From Hetaerina americana (lineage: Eukaryota > Arthropoda > Insecta > Odonata > Calopterygidae), in contig JAKTNV010000234.1 in the NCBI GenBank assembly GCA_022747635.1, forward strand, positions 186,001 through 250,000: a DNA stretch of 64,000 bases, read 5' to 3'. The notes beneath the pieces are model-generated. The model saw only the letters and a list, made by a program, of their open reading frames with translations. It ran no database searches and was not told the DNA's origin. A program made the translations under genes and the position numbers. Shown here in pieces: positions 1 through 9,919 of this stretch; the first letter of the stretch is position 1, and each line of letters starts with the position of its first letter.

Positions 1-1060
1 CAGGGATCAGTCCTCGGACCACTGCTTTACAATATCTACTCCCACGACATTCCAAGTCCACGTGGGAACCTCGAGATCCTGTCTCTCTATGCCGACGATA
101 CGGCCCTCCTGTGCTGCTCCTGGCAGAAGGTGACCGCGGTGCGAAGACTGGAGAGCGCTGTGGCGGATCTCCTAGAATGGTACCGCCGATGGCGCTTTGC
201 TGTTAACGCCCAGAAGACGAAGGCGATCAGCTTCCATCCGGGAAATGGACGGCCGACATGAGTGAACCTAACTGTGAATGGAGTTGCCCTACCGTGGGAT
301 TCCGAAGTTACCTACCTCGGAGTGCTGATGGACCGGAAACTCCTTTGGAACGCCCAAGCGCTTCGTGTACGTAGAAAGGCATTCGCGGCGCTTAATCGGC
401 TCCGGCCGATTATCCGCCCGCCGGTCCTGAGCATGGACACGAAGCGTAGACTGTACCAAGCGTGCGTGCTGCCTGTCATCACGTACGCTGCTCCGGTACG
501 GTCAGGAGTGTCGCGAACGAGTCTCGCTCAAATTCAGGTGGTGCAGAATTCTGCTCTTCGTGACATCATGGCACGCGGTCGTTACGCCCGCGTTTCCGAT
601 ATGCACGAGGACGGAAAGCTGGAAACCCTGGACGTCCTTCTGCCTAGAATATCTGGAAAATTCTTCATAAAAGCGGCAGAAGCGGAAGTAAAAGTAATTC
701 TCCGGGTTGGCGACATAAGGGTCTGGCCATGGGACCGCTACAAGCGCCCCATAGCATCCCAAGACGAGAAAGACACCCTTATGGCAAAGAAGAAGCCAAG
801 GCTGCTCTGAGCGGGAATAAATCATACGACTGAAAACGCAGAAGAATTCTCCCCGCTTTAGTAGCCTTGGAGGCTGGAAAGGGGCAGTGTAAGGGCAACG
901 CAAGAGCCCTTGCAAGAAACTGCTCTATAAGCAAAGCAGAGCAGTGACTGAAGACACTAAAGGTTGTGGAATTCTCTTAAGGAGGCCGAACCTGCTGTTG
1001 TCTCTACGCTTCCTCTTTCCTTCCGGGCCGGACTCCTTGTGTAGTAAGTCCAATAAATGT
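1..1060 (+). mobile_element. Jockey-clade LINE, 3' part
   Basis: Frame 1 encodes the C-terminal half of a LINE reverse transcriptase. The window opens in the QGSVLGPLLYN motif, followed by the catalytic LYADDTA box (YADD codons 88-99), the VNAQKTK motif and YLGVLMD near 313-333, then the conserved region with YQACVLP and ITYAAPV (about 460-500). An in-frame TGA at 259-261 breaks the frame just after the NAQKTK region, and the frame then reads on to 810. An AATAAA at 1,052-1,057 probably marks the 3' end. The family is Jockey-like by these motifs. It is dead because of the stop and because the 5' part lies outside the window. A different Jockey lineage begins next to it on the opposite strand at about 1,112. 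Confidence 0.85.
262..810 (+). pseudogene. Reverse transcriptase C-terminal segment after an in-frame stop
   Basis: These 182 codons (the first is GTG, directly after the TGA at 259-261) hold the RT thumb and C-terminal region of the Jockey-type LINE. Visible motifs are YLGVLMDRKL near the start and LYQACVLPVITYAAPV around residues 67-82, followed by a helical stretch rich in basic residues. No start codon logic applies. This is the continuation of the RT frame that begins before the window. It should be read as a remnant, not a gene. Confidence 0.8.
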
Positions 1061-1111
1061 ATTGCAATGAAAGCCCCTCTTTGATTCCACGTACCGAACC
1101 CTACTATGTCC

Positions 1112-2640
1112 ACGCAACAAATGGAGTAAAGTTCATGAGGAGTAATTTCCGGGAATATGTGGAATGGGCAAAGTGAATGGCAAGAGACGCTGTTCAACGC
1201 TTCTGAATCCAATGAGGATGTATTATGGTTTTTTAAAATGCAATCGAGAAAGTCGGCAGAGGTATTTGCTTTGTCGCAGTCATCGTATAGTGCTCTCCCA
1301 TTATGTGGTATTGGCGGGATGGGTACCTTTTTCCTTCGCAGACAGTGGGCTAGGGTCCATACCGAATTGTCGTTATGTGAGAGTGAACTTATTTTCTCTT
1401 GCCATGTTTTTTCCCAATGTGTTCTAGGTCTGGATGTTACAAGGTTTCGAAGTGCACAGAAGCCGATTTTATCTTGGCGGAGATGAGTGCGTTGCCAGAG
1501 GGCTCTGGCCTTGTTTCTATGTGAAATTAGGCGCAAATTATCCTGAGGTAGTGTGGCACCAGCGATGGAGGCCGGAGAAGGAGGGTAGCAAGAGCGATGA
1601 ATGATTTTGGTTAAGGTGCTTGTAAAATCTTGAGCCGCTTTCTCTATGCTGTCTGGAGTGCTAGCAGGAGATGGGACAAGGTTAATGGCCAAGCAGTTTT
1701 CTTTAAATAGTTTCCAGTTAACTCTTCTAGTTGGTTCTGGTGGTATGAAGGAGGGTAGAAACGCAGTAAAATATGGGGCAGTGGTACGAGGCTGAGTTAT
1801 CTAGGTTAAGGATTTGGAATGCGATATCTGCGGATAATAGAACTACATCCAGGATATCGGAGGAGTGGTGGTGATGATGGAAGTGGGTAGGGAAAGGCGG
1901 TGAGTGAATTGCAATATTTTTGGTAACTAGGAGCTTATGAAGGGCTCGCCCTCGTGTGATAGTGGTTTTGCAACCCCAGGCAGAATGTTTGGCGTTTAAC
2001 TCCCCACCTTTTATGAGATTTGGGTGCAGTAGGGATGACAGTGCTGATAAGCCAGGGGCGTCTGACTTTGAGGATGAAGGTGGAAAGTAGGCTGACCAAA
2101 TGTTAAGGGTCCCAGTAACTCCTTTTATTGCTATTCCAGCGAGTTCCAGTTTTTGGGTGGGTGGGGGTTGAAGTTATGTGAAGAGTAGGTTAGTTTTGGA
2201 TAGGATCATGACCCCGCAACCAGGATCATTGGCTCTATCTCTTCTGATTGTAGAGTAATTTCGACAATTAAATGTTTGGCTATTATTATTTTTGGTTTCT
2301 TGGAGAAGGATCATGTCTGGATAATGATTGGTTATTAGGAGGTTTAGCTCTTGTTTTTTGTTTTTTATGCCATTTAGTTCCATTGTAAAACTTTAAGGAA
2401 GTGGTTGTTTATTTGTGAATTAAGCACCATTTACAAGTTGAAGAAGGGCTGGTATAAGGTCATTGGTGAAGATGCTAATAAGGGTTTTATTGTCAGTAGG
2501 AGAGAGAAGTTTCGTAATTATGCTCAATAGAGCAGTTTTTATATTTGCGGTTGATGATTGGTCATTGATTGAGGGAGAGTGTTGTCCAGAGGGTGGCGGA
2601 GGGTGTTGATCGGAGGTTGGGGGAGAGTTAAGAGATGATT
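1112..2640 (-). mobile_element. Jockey-like LINE J2, copy A1 (ORF1 end, endonuclease, RT start)
   Basis: Read on the minus strand, the element runs from the last codons of ORF1 (about 2,640-2,395). A short gap leads to the ORF2 start at 2,383, whose N-terminus contains LLITNHYPDMILLQETK, the typical opening of an apurinic-type endonuclease (EEP fold). A decayed endonuclease follows (2,174-1,700), and then the linker and start of the RT region in the open frame 1,692-925. The match to the longer copy at 45,428-47,890 stops at about 1,112, so catalytic RT motifs are missing here. Several stops and frameshifts make it inactive. Confidence 0.82.
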
Positions 2641-2647
2641 AAGGGGT

Positions 2648-3170
2648 TCACAGCCAAACTGTCAGCTATCAAGAGGGCCCTAAAAGACATAAGAGAATGT
2701 AATGGCTCTTCTCTTATCTGTTTGCACTCATTGATTTCCCTATAATCCATATCAGTCTTGTCATCAATGCACCTGATGGTTCAGGAGATCTATTATACCC
2801 TATGGTCCCTTCAGATAAAGGGGAAGTAGGTATCCTCTATATGGACTGCTGGTCATGTGGGAATACCAGGCATTGAAAAAGCTGGCAAAGCAGCAAAGGA
2901 AGCCCTGGTCAATCACAAAACAGACTCAGCTTTGCTTCCTGTGTTGGACGTCGGGGCTGCCTTGCGGAATTTGGTTCTGAACCAGTGGAAGGAAGCTTGG
3001 TGATTCTTGCCAAACAAGGAACTTAAGGCCATAAATTTGGTTGTTTTGACAGGGCCCTCTTCCATCTGGAACATTTAGGGGGAAGAGGTAGGATCACGCG
3101 CCTGAGAATAGGGCACTTAGCCCTCACGCACTCTTCGTGGAGACAAAAGTGCAACCTTGAAGCAATGTTT
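2648..3170 (+). pseudogene. RNase H domain remnant of a non-LTR element, copy A1
   Basis: In broken forward frames the sequence reads FTAKLSAIKRALKDI near the start, WTAGHVGIPGIEKAGKAAKEAL in the middle and RLRIGHLALTHSSW near 3,090-3,145. This matches the RNase H tail of I/Jockey-type LINE ORF2 proteins (active-site region, WxPGHxGIxGNExAD and the closing RIGHTRLTH motif). Several stops interrupt it. It starts abruptly beside the minus-strand Jockey, and a related copy at 35,345 has a somewhat longer upstream part. Only this 3' domain of the parent element is present. Confidence 0.75.
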
Positions 3171-3429
3171 TAAAATAAGATGTAATTTAAGCAATAGTTT
3201 AGGGGAGGACCCCAACTTTTTAAGTAAGGTGTCCAGGTTTTTAAAGGAAACTGACCTGAACGGACAACTTGAGTTTCCGTTTATTTTTTTTAAATAATTA
3301 CTGTTTAACTATTCATATGTTTTTTATACATTAATGTATTTATCAAAATTGGATTGAGGTTTTAAATGTTTTAAAAAGTGGTGCAAAAACAACCACAGTG
3401 GTTGATGCATCCAAAAACCCCAACTATTA
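3171..3429. other. AT-rich stretch with short palindrome
   Basis: No coding potential was seen. It is AT-rich sequence with runs of T, conserved in all three blocks. AACCACAGTGGTT (around 3,391) is a perfect short palindrome just before the PLE remnant. It could be the 3' flank of the RNase H-bearing LINE or of the PLE. Confidence 0.5.
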
Positions 3430-3860
3430 CTACGGGTTGGTTTCTTTGGGTAAGACCATTTCCTTCAGCTGAGAGATCTTAATGAAAATGTTGGTTAGTA
3501 CGGAAGAGAGGGGTGATCCCATGGCTGCACTTTCATGATGTTCAATGTGCTTATCATTCAAACGGAAGTATGAGTTCCTGAGGCAGAATTTGCGAGGTCC
3601 AGGTTAATCCTTAGCTAATCCCTGTGAGGTGAGGTTTTTGATGAGTAGCATGGAGCCATCAATGGGCGTATTTGTGAACAAGGAGATGACATCAGAGGTC
3701 ACCAGCATGTTGACTTTTTGGATTTCAGCATTCCGAATAATGTGAATGAAATCCATGGTAGTTTAAGCAAAAAAGTAAGTTTTTCTGGCGAAGAGTTGAA
3801 GAGCATGTGCAACATATTGCGCTAGCTTGTGGGTTGGTGCATTGATGTTGCTGACGATGG
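3430..3860 (-). pseudogene. Penelope-like RT remnant (family P3), copy A1
   Basis: The minus strand reads LVTSDVISLFTNTPIDGSM and then, after one stop, AAMGSPLSSVLTNIF. These correspond to the first and third RT motifs of Penelope-like elements (SFDVVSLFTNVPxDE and xAMGSPxSPxxANxF). Upstream codons include AQYVAHALQ, the usual region preceding the first motif. No GIY-YIG domain follows. The fragment ends in unrelated sequence near 3,430. Copies lie at 35,940-36,360 and 48,905-49,330. Confidence 0.75.
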
Positions 3861-3875
3861 GTCGTCAGCAACATC
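3844..3875. repeat. Perfect 14-bp inverted repeat with 4-base loop
   Basis: The arm GATGTTGCTGACGA (3,844-3,857) is followed by TGGG and then its exact reverse complement (3,862-3,875). The hairpin sits at the upstream edge of the PLE RT remnant. It is kept in A2 but disrupted by two changes in B near 36,358-36,389. It could be part of a PLE terminal structure or a stand-alone foldback. Confidence 0.8.
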
Positions 3876-3899
3876 GATGCGTCATCATCTTTAAGTGCC

Positions 3900-4405
3900 A
3901 TCAAAGCACGCAGAAATTTGGAAACTAAGAAGAAAAAGAACCACAGTGAAACTACAAAACATTAACTTGCATTGCTGTAAAGATAGCCCAGACGTGTACA
4001 ATAAAGGCAATGGTTCGCATTCTTAAATATAATTACATATTTTATGTATTTTATACACTCTTTCCCATGTATGGTTAATTTATTCATTCATTTATTTATT
4101 ATATTACCAACTCGAAGCCCGGATACATCATGGAACGACTTTCTCTCTTGCAAGAAAGAAAAACATCTTCAATTGCCATTATATATTTGTGGAGAAAGGA
4201 AAGTCAAACGTTTGTATGTCTCCGCACATGTCCAATAATTTGATTTTCCTTTTCAGTATTTGATCTTTATACCTAATAAACGAAAATATAGTGTCCATAG
4301 AGCATACTTTATTTCTCTTTAAAATTAGATCATATTCTCAATCTAATTCGAAACATTTCATTCTTCACTTGTTTGTTACTGTTGCCACGGCAACAGTGTC
4401 ACCAA
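3900..4405 (+). other. Upstream region of the putative two-exon gene, copy A1
   Basis: This is non-coding, AT-rich sequence present in all three blocks and, inverted, at 33,930-34,360. Near the end it holds the palindrome GTTGCCACGGCAAC (about 4,381-4,394), about 12 bases before the ATG. A diverged version of the same region occurs at 21,880-22,000 and 42,340-42,460. It may include a promoter, but no confident core element was identified. Confidence 0.5.
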
Positions 4406-5324
4406 ATGGACGAACCAAAACAAACATTATTGCGTACTTCGGAAACAGCATTATTTACACACTCACAGACCACAGGCTTTCCTTTCCAACGGAATGACAT
4501 GGAGCAAATTCTTAACGGTATGGCTTCTCATTTGCGTAAACAAGGATATACTGTTTCAGGTTGCTAATCTTAGTGAATATATTTTGGAAAGAATGGACGG
4601 GTGAGATCTTTTGTGAGATATATGCCTTTTAAATTTGGAGAACACCTAATTACATACACAACAATAATACTTGCTGCTGAGATAGTCATGTTTTAATTGC
4701 TTTGGGCTCTGCTTGAATTGACTGCAGTATCAATCTCTGTAGAAAATACATTTCTTAAATGTTCCTTTTTGAAGTAGTTAAGATCTATGTTTTTGGTAGA
4801 ATTGAACGGGAGTCAAGTGTGAAACGACAGCTATAAACATCGTCAATAATGTTTAGAAAATAGTATTATTTCACATGCGCAATGATCAAACGATACATTT
4901 AGTCCAAATCATTGAAAATGGATTGTTAAAATACAATGGTTATAAATAGGGAGATTCGATATTTAAGTAGTTAACTTAAAATTAGATTTTGTTTGTGTTC
5001 TGTAGTGAGGGACCATTTTATTTAATATGCTTAATCAATTCGCAAATACACCTATTAACGCCACAAATCCCTTGCTGTTGTGAAATACTCCTTTTTAAAT
5101 ATGGTGATTTTGACCTGAATTCATTTATTCATAATAATGATATAAAACATATGTAGGTTTAATTTTACAGGGCAAATCAGGTATCATGATGATACAAAAA
5201 TAGCTCAAAGACTAGAAATTCTTCATGAAAATATGGGCATTGAAATTATTATTGGAAGCAGAATGAGGCAATGTCTTTATGGACAAATTAACCTTAGAAC
5301 TACTAAAAATTTAAGAGAAATTAG
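4406..5324 (+). CDS. Putative two-exon gene fragment, copy A1 (unknown product)
   Basis: Two open segments fit together as exons. Exon 1 (4,406-4,559) starts at ATG (MDEPKQTLLR) and ends in TTTCAG before GTTGCT. Exon 2 (5,171-5,324) follows TTTTACAG and ends before GTAAATC. Exon 1 leaves one base over and exon 2 starts with two, so splicing gives an uninterrupted frame of about 102 codons. The intron is 611 bp. Neither exon matches a transposon family I recognise. Exon 2 (motif IGSRMRQCLYGQ) is charged and looks like globular protein. The A1 and A2 exons look identical by eye. Exon 2 of copy B differs by one synonymous base, while exon 1 of B has three amino-acid changes. No downstream exon was found before the RTE insertion. 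It could be a captured host exon pair, an unknown element's gene, or chance. Confidence 0.4.
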
Positions 5325-5439
5325 GTAAATCAGACTGTTGTGCTAAGATACAATTTTCAAGGAAATAATGAAATTAACTCCTAATAATAATAATCTAGAA
5401 GGAATTTAAATCCTTAAATGGAACATTCTTATCCTGTTA

Positions 5440-6150
5440 ATTCCCTTTTCTTGCTTGCCTCACAATCTCCCCTCTATTACCATCTTGAACAGTCCCCTGT
5501 CGGTCAATATGCCCTTCATCCATTTTTACTGCCTCAATAGGATTTCTCCCAACCAACACCTCTCTTCACCCACCATACCAAGTACTTTCTCATTGGTTTT
5601 CTTCTCGGTCCATTTCACCTTCTCCATTTTCTTAACACCCACATGTCATAAGCCTCCAGTCCACGACAATTCTCCTGCTTCAATGACCACATTTCCTTAT
5701 ATAACTGTGCACCATACCAAAAGTTTCACGAGTCTTTTTTTAATATCCTTACTCAACGTTCCATTAATCAACTCTCTCCTCCTTATGAAAGCCTCTGTGC
5801 CTAGCGTAATTCTTCTCCATACGTCCCTACTACTTTGACCGTGTTGGTCCAAAATGCTTCAGAGATACGTCAACTATTCTACCTGCATTAGTTTTTGCCC
5901 TCCTATTTTAATGTTTAGCTTAGCATTTTTCTTTCTAGAAAATTGCATATCCTTTGTTTTATTAATATTGATTTTCATCCCATACCTGTCGCCTTGAATT
6001 TCCAATTCACTCAGGAATCCTTACAACCCCTTGGCTGGCTGACCAACTAAAGCTTGGTCATCCGCAAACCTAATTAATTTTACCAATTCCCCGCCCACTT
6101 TCATTCCTACCTCCAGTTCTTCCAATGCCTCTTTCATCATTTCCTCTTCA
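5440..6150 (-). mobile_element. RTE-clade LINE, 5'-truncated copy A1
   Basis: This is homologous to the 3' part of the longer RTE element at 9,920-12,915: shared text includes TTTTTGCCCTCCTATTTTAA and the segment around AACTAAAGCTTGGTCATC. On the minus strand it covers the end of the RT and the C-terminal domain with many stops. The homology breaks at about 6,150, where the CR1-like element begins, as expected for a 5'-truncated LINE insertion. Equivalents lie at 40,640-41,247 (B) and 50,874-51,585 (A2). Confidence 0.8.
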
Positions 6151-6161
6151 TTTCCTCTGCA

Positions 6162-6362
6162 TTGTTGTTCAAGATTGCGTCAACTTTGGCCGTACAACGA
6201 TGTGGCTCTTGTAAAACACGAGTCGAAGTACGTGATATGGTCGTTAGTTGCAATATTTGCTCAGGTGTATGTCACCATAAATGCTCCGGCTTAAGTGATA
6301 TAACATTAAAAGCTCTCTCGGACTGCCATGACATTTACTGGAAGTGTTTTTATGCCGTGTAA
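6162..6362 (+). pseudogene. PHD-like zinc-finger segment of CR1-like ORF1
   Basis: The segment of 66 codons has the pattern CGSCKTRV, then CNICSGVCHHKCSGL, then a WKCF close to the end, i.e. a C4HC3-like PHD finger as seen at the start of many CR1 ORF1 proteins. The reading starts from TTG with no clear ATG, and the frame ends in TAA at 6,360-6,362. A second segment follows immediately (6,344-6,544), so a frameshift or old stop divides ORF1. The A2 copy (51,596-51,796) is the same. Confidence 0.65.
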
Positions 6363-6536
6363 ATAAGCCCAATATTTACAATATGGCGGCCGACATTGAA
6401 AATTTGAAAATGGAGTTACAAACTCTCCAATCTACCGGATCCACGGAAAGTACTACCTTGCAGCCAATTGCAAAGGAAGCTGTAACGTTGTCTACGGAAT
6501 TGAAACCTGAAGTCAATGAACAATTAGGCCTCAATA

Positions 6537-7169
6537 GTGAGTGACAACTCCAAATTGTGCCCCAAAAATGGGAATGCAAAATTTAACACCATGAGTTTCG
6601 AATCCATCGTTACTGACGAGGAAGGTTTTCAAAAGGTCAATTACAAGAGAAACAAACGCAAACGAAATACGGTTTTTGGGAGTTGTAAGCAGCCTGCTGT
6701 TACGTGCAATTTTGTGGGAGTTCCTCGCAAGACTCTCTTCTACGTTGGTCGTGTCCAGTCCAATGCAACGCCTGATGACATTGTGAAGCATCTGTCCGGA
6801 ATATTTCCTGGGAATGACTTCAAATGTGAAAGTTTGAGAGTTGGTGAAGTTTATAATTCTTTTAAACTCTGTGCGCCAATTAGCCTTAAGGATCAACTTC
6901 TTAAAGAAGATATTTGGCCAGTAGAAGTGAAAGTTGGGAAATTTTTCCCCCCAAAACCGCGGAAACTGACCCCTACTCATGAAGAGACAGAGAATATTGC
7001 TGAAGGGTCAGCCGCGGTGGTGAATCCGAACGCCGAGTTAAAAACTAGTGATGCGCCGGTATCCACCTCAGCAACAAGGGGCCTCACCGATAACACTACG
7101 GAAAAGTGTTCCTTAGAGAAACGTGTTACCCCCCTCCAAACGGGAATATCAAAACCAAAGTCCTTTTGA
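6537..7169 (+). CDS. CR1-like ORF1 body (nucleic-acid-binding)
   Basis: This 210-codon open frame contains FESIVTDEEGFQKVNYK (residues 20-36), a phrase typical of ORF1 proteins of CR1/Jockey-type LINEs. A region with FYVGRVQSNATPDDI and FKCESL follows around residues 69-100, resembling the RRM/PRE-like fold of LINE ORF1p. The C-terminal third is low-complexity (Ser, Thr, Pro, Lys). The A2 copy (51,971-52,603) is intact too and differs by only a few residues. It is probably no longer expressed as part of a mobile unit, since the element lacks its RT. Confidence 0.6.
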   Translation: MSDNSKLCPKNGNAKFNTMSFESIVTDEEGFQKVNYKRNKRKRNTVFGSCKQPAVTCNFVGVPRKTLFYVGRVQSNATPDDIVKHLSGIFPGNDFKCESLRVGEVYNSFKLCAPISLKDQLLKEDIWPVEVKVGKFFPPKPRKLTPTHEETENIAEGSAAVVNPNAELKTSDAPVSTSATRGLTDNTTEKCSLEKRVTPLQTGISKPKSF

Positions 7170-7195
7170 CTAGATAGTATTAATTTATTTTGCCA

Positions 7196-8258
7196 AAATG
7201 TGAGATGTCTACGTAATAAGATAACGGAGATAGAGGCAATAGTCAAACATGGTGGCTACAATGTGCTATGTCTCAATGAGAACTGGATTGCAAAAAATGA
7301 ATTTGATGTGTATAACATTAGTGATTTTGGCTGGGCATCATTCTACTGCTGATCTGTAGCAAAAAACGGTGGTACCTGTATTTATGTCCTTAAAGGTATG
7401 CCCTTCAAGGTAATTGACTTGGACAAATTCTGTCTGGAATTGCACTTTGAAATATCTGCGATCATATTGAAGGACCTGAATTTGATCATTGCTTCTGTGC
7501 ATCGCTCCCCTAATGGTGTTTTTGAACACTTCTGCAATCAACTGGAACTAGTACTATCCCTATTCTTGACTCTGAATGCCAATATCATAATTTGTGGAGA
7601 TCTCAACATTGACATAACACTAAAAACTAGTGATTGTCAGGTTCTTGAAAATCTTTTGCTTTCTTATAATTTATACTGGGCAAACAAACAGCGTACTCGA
7701 CTTTCTGCCTGCCTAGATAATGTAATTACCAATTATGGTCCTGAACTGTACAGTATAAGTGTTATTAACTATCTCCTATCTGACCATCAAGGCATAAGCT
7801 TCACTTTTAATACTCAAATAACTCAAAAGATATATCCAAATAGAGGTAAAACCATAATCGTGAGGCCCATAACAATAGAAGGTTTAGAGAGTTTCCAACT
7901 GCTTCTATCTTGTATTGATTGGCATGGTTTTTGCACAGACTCTGTAGAACAAACATGTTTTTCAAGTTTTTTAGGTAATTTCCTAGGCATTTTTGAGCAA
8001 TGCTTTCCTAAAAAAATTCTAAACTCTATCCCCACTAAAAATAAAAAAAATCTCTGGTATGCTGGGGAGTTATTAGCTCTTAGAAATGATTTACTTAGTT
8101 ACTACCACTCATACCAAACCAGTGGAGGCCAGCATGACAAAGAGGCTTACTTGAAATACAAAAGAGATTATTATAATTTAGTTAGGTGTTCAAAAAATAG
8201 TGCTTACAAGGATTTTATATTGAATGCAAAAATAAACAAAAGGCAGCATGGAGTATAA
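7196..8258 (+). pseudogene. CR1-like endonuclease (EEP domain) with a nonsense mutation, A1
   Basis: EEP motifs are visible in order: VLCLNENWIAK, LNLIIASVHRSP, ANIIICGDLNID and YLLSDHQGISF, which correspond to the conserved catalytic boxes of LINE apurinic-type endonucleases. A TGA at 7,350-7,352 interrupts the frame where A2 has CGA, and the A2 start ATG reads GTG here. In the first box A1 has asparagine where A2 has histidine (NEHW). The downstream part, a linker with WYAGELLALRNDLLSYY, remains open to 8,258. Confidence 0.85.
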
Positions 8259-8353
8259 TCAATCAAGACGTTGGTCATGGTAATGGAAAAGAAAATCTTC
8301 CTTTCACCCCAGATGCTGTAAATAATTTTTTTTTAAAAGCTGTTGAAGACAAT

Positions 8354-8656
8354 TTGTTCTCTCAAAAAGTTGATGCTGCCAATATTGGTAATATGCTGCA
8401 AAATCTTCCTCCGAATAATTTAAATTTTAAATGTAATTTTGGTACTCACCTTGATATTATATCGACTGTTAAAAAATTTAAAAAATCCAACAGTAAGGAT
8501 ATTTATGGTCTTTCTAACTCCCTAATAAAGGACATTATTGTGCTCATTGCGGAACCATTAGCAATGTTAGTCAATTTATGTTTTGAGACAGGAGATTTTC
8601 CAACAGCTCTAAAATGTTCCAAAACAGTACCTATCCTTCCCCTTCCTAAACCCTGA
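8354..8656 (+). pseudogene. CR1-like RT, N-terminal motifs only
   Basis: One hundred codons include KKSNSKDIYGLSNSLIKD and SKTVPILPLPKP, matching the opening RT motifs of CR1-type LINEs (xxSxGxDGIxxxxLK and xxxVxPIxK). A stop follows immediately and the palm domain is absent. The next sequence (8,690 on) is a PLE fossil on the other strand. Confidence 0.7.
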
Positions 8657-8689
8657 AAATGTCTCGCAAGTTTGATGGGCATTTAAACA

Positions 8690-9560
8690 AAACAGAGGGA
8701 CAAGGTTAGAATAAATTGATGTTGACTGATTGTCATTAATAATTGTGAAGAGTTCACGGATTAAATGTTTAATTTTGTGTGTTCCGGGGAAGAAAGTGGT
8801 GATAATATTAGGGCTTTTTGGGCAGTTTGGTTTGATGAGGGGAGTGTATTTGGTTGAGGGTCAGGATTTTACTGTTCAGTAGCATTCAGGGTACCCTATT
8901 TTCTCAGAGAGTCATGTAGCTGATACAAGTACTTCTGTTGGGAGGGGATGTTGTTTCAGAGACGGAAGCATCAGACTGAGAGAGAATGGGATGGAGCGCT
9001 TTGCATGAGGTGGATGGCAGCTGTCGAAATCAAGCTACTGTTCTTACTAGTTGGTTTAACGTGGACTGAGGTATAAAAGGTATTGTTTTGGAGGTGAATG
9101 TTAATATACAGGAAAGTGATATTCGAGTCGGGTATGGAAGAAGTGAATGATACTAATGAGGATTTGAGAGAGGAAATAAAAGGAGATAAATTTTTGCGTC
9201 TGAGGAACCAAAGGAGGAAAATATCATTGAAATAGTGGGCCCAGAAGAGTGGTTTGAGGGTTTGTTATTGCAGAAAGTCATGTTCTAGTTTACCCATAAA
9301 AAGATTGGCGTATGTAAGAGCCATACGTGTTCCCATGGCAGTGCCTTTTATTTGTAAATATATTTTCTCGTTGAATTGAAAAGCATTTTTGGTGAGAACA
9401 ATTTTACTCTGTTTGATGAGCAAATCTGTGGATGGGGTGTGTTGTGTGGATCGTAGGGAGAGTTAATATTGCAGGGCTTCTCAGCCTTCTTTGTTGGGAA
9501 TGGAGGTGTACAGAGATGTATTGTCTATTGTGGCCATGAGAATGGTCGTGTTGTTGTGCT
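8690..9560 (-). pseudogene. Penelope-like RT fossil (family P1-related), copy A1
   Basis: On the minus strand, broken frames give YLQIKGTAMGTRMA near 9,310-9,350, ANLFMGKLE, and a degenerate catalytic box HYFNDIF near 9,220-9,240. A region matching SSIPDSNITF lies around 9,130. These align well with the PLE at 13,220-14,834 (TKGTAMGTRMAPSYANLF, YIDDIFILW), so it is an older, diverged relative. No GIY-YIG domain could be read. Copy A2 is at 54,120-54,990. Confidence 0.75.
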
Positions 9561-9915
9561 GAACCAAGCACACTGCATGTATCACATGCCTGCCTCCCAC
9601 CCCCTTGTTCATTTCCCATTGGTCCCTTACCCCTCCCTCCCTCGTCCCTCCCCCGCACATGTCCCCTCCGCTATTCCACGAGAAGGCCAGTCTGAGGACA
9701 ACAGCAGAGCCATTGAAACATCAAAACAATATATAGTGAGTGTCCTTTCTTTGTGTCCCTATGGTTTAAAAATCTACATCTGTATTTTTATGTGTTTATA
9801 TATATTTATGTATATATATATATATATAAATATATACATATAGTATTATTATGTAATCTACCCTTTTAGGTATGTTTTTGGATGGACAAAGCTACTAAAT
9901 AAAACATTTTGTGTC
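9561..9915. other. Pyrimidine-rich and TA-rich spacer
   Basis: This holds a C/T-rich tract (9,590-9,660), then CTGAGGA ... GAAACATC on the plus strand (about 9,694-9,724), which resembles a badly decayed hammerhead core near the 5' end of the PLE fossil. An imperfect TA repeat follows (about 9,800-9,842), two bases shorter in A2. No gene was seen. Confidence 0.45.
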
Positions 9916-9919
9916 TCAT

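Larger units (their letters stand above)
6150..8660 (+). mobile_element. CR1-like LINE, copy A1 (ORF1 to start of RT)
   Basis: It carries, in order, a zinc-finger segment (6,162-6,362), an ORF1 body (6,537-7,169), an EEP endonuclease (7,196-8,258) and the first RT motifs (8,354-8,656). This order is typical of CR1-type LINEs, whose ORF1 often has a PHD-like finger. The RT stops abruptly at 8,656, before the catalytic box, and a PLE fossil follows. The 5' end lies against the truncated RTE. It is shared with A2 at 51,584-54,090, so truncation predates the duplication. Confidence 0.82.

Noticed and set aside
6531..6980. 149-codon minus-strand frame antisense to CR1 ORF1
   Set aside because: No family signal. 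It mirrors the well-supported plus-strand ORF1.
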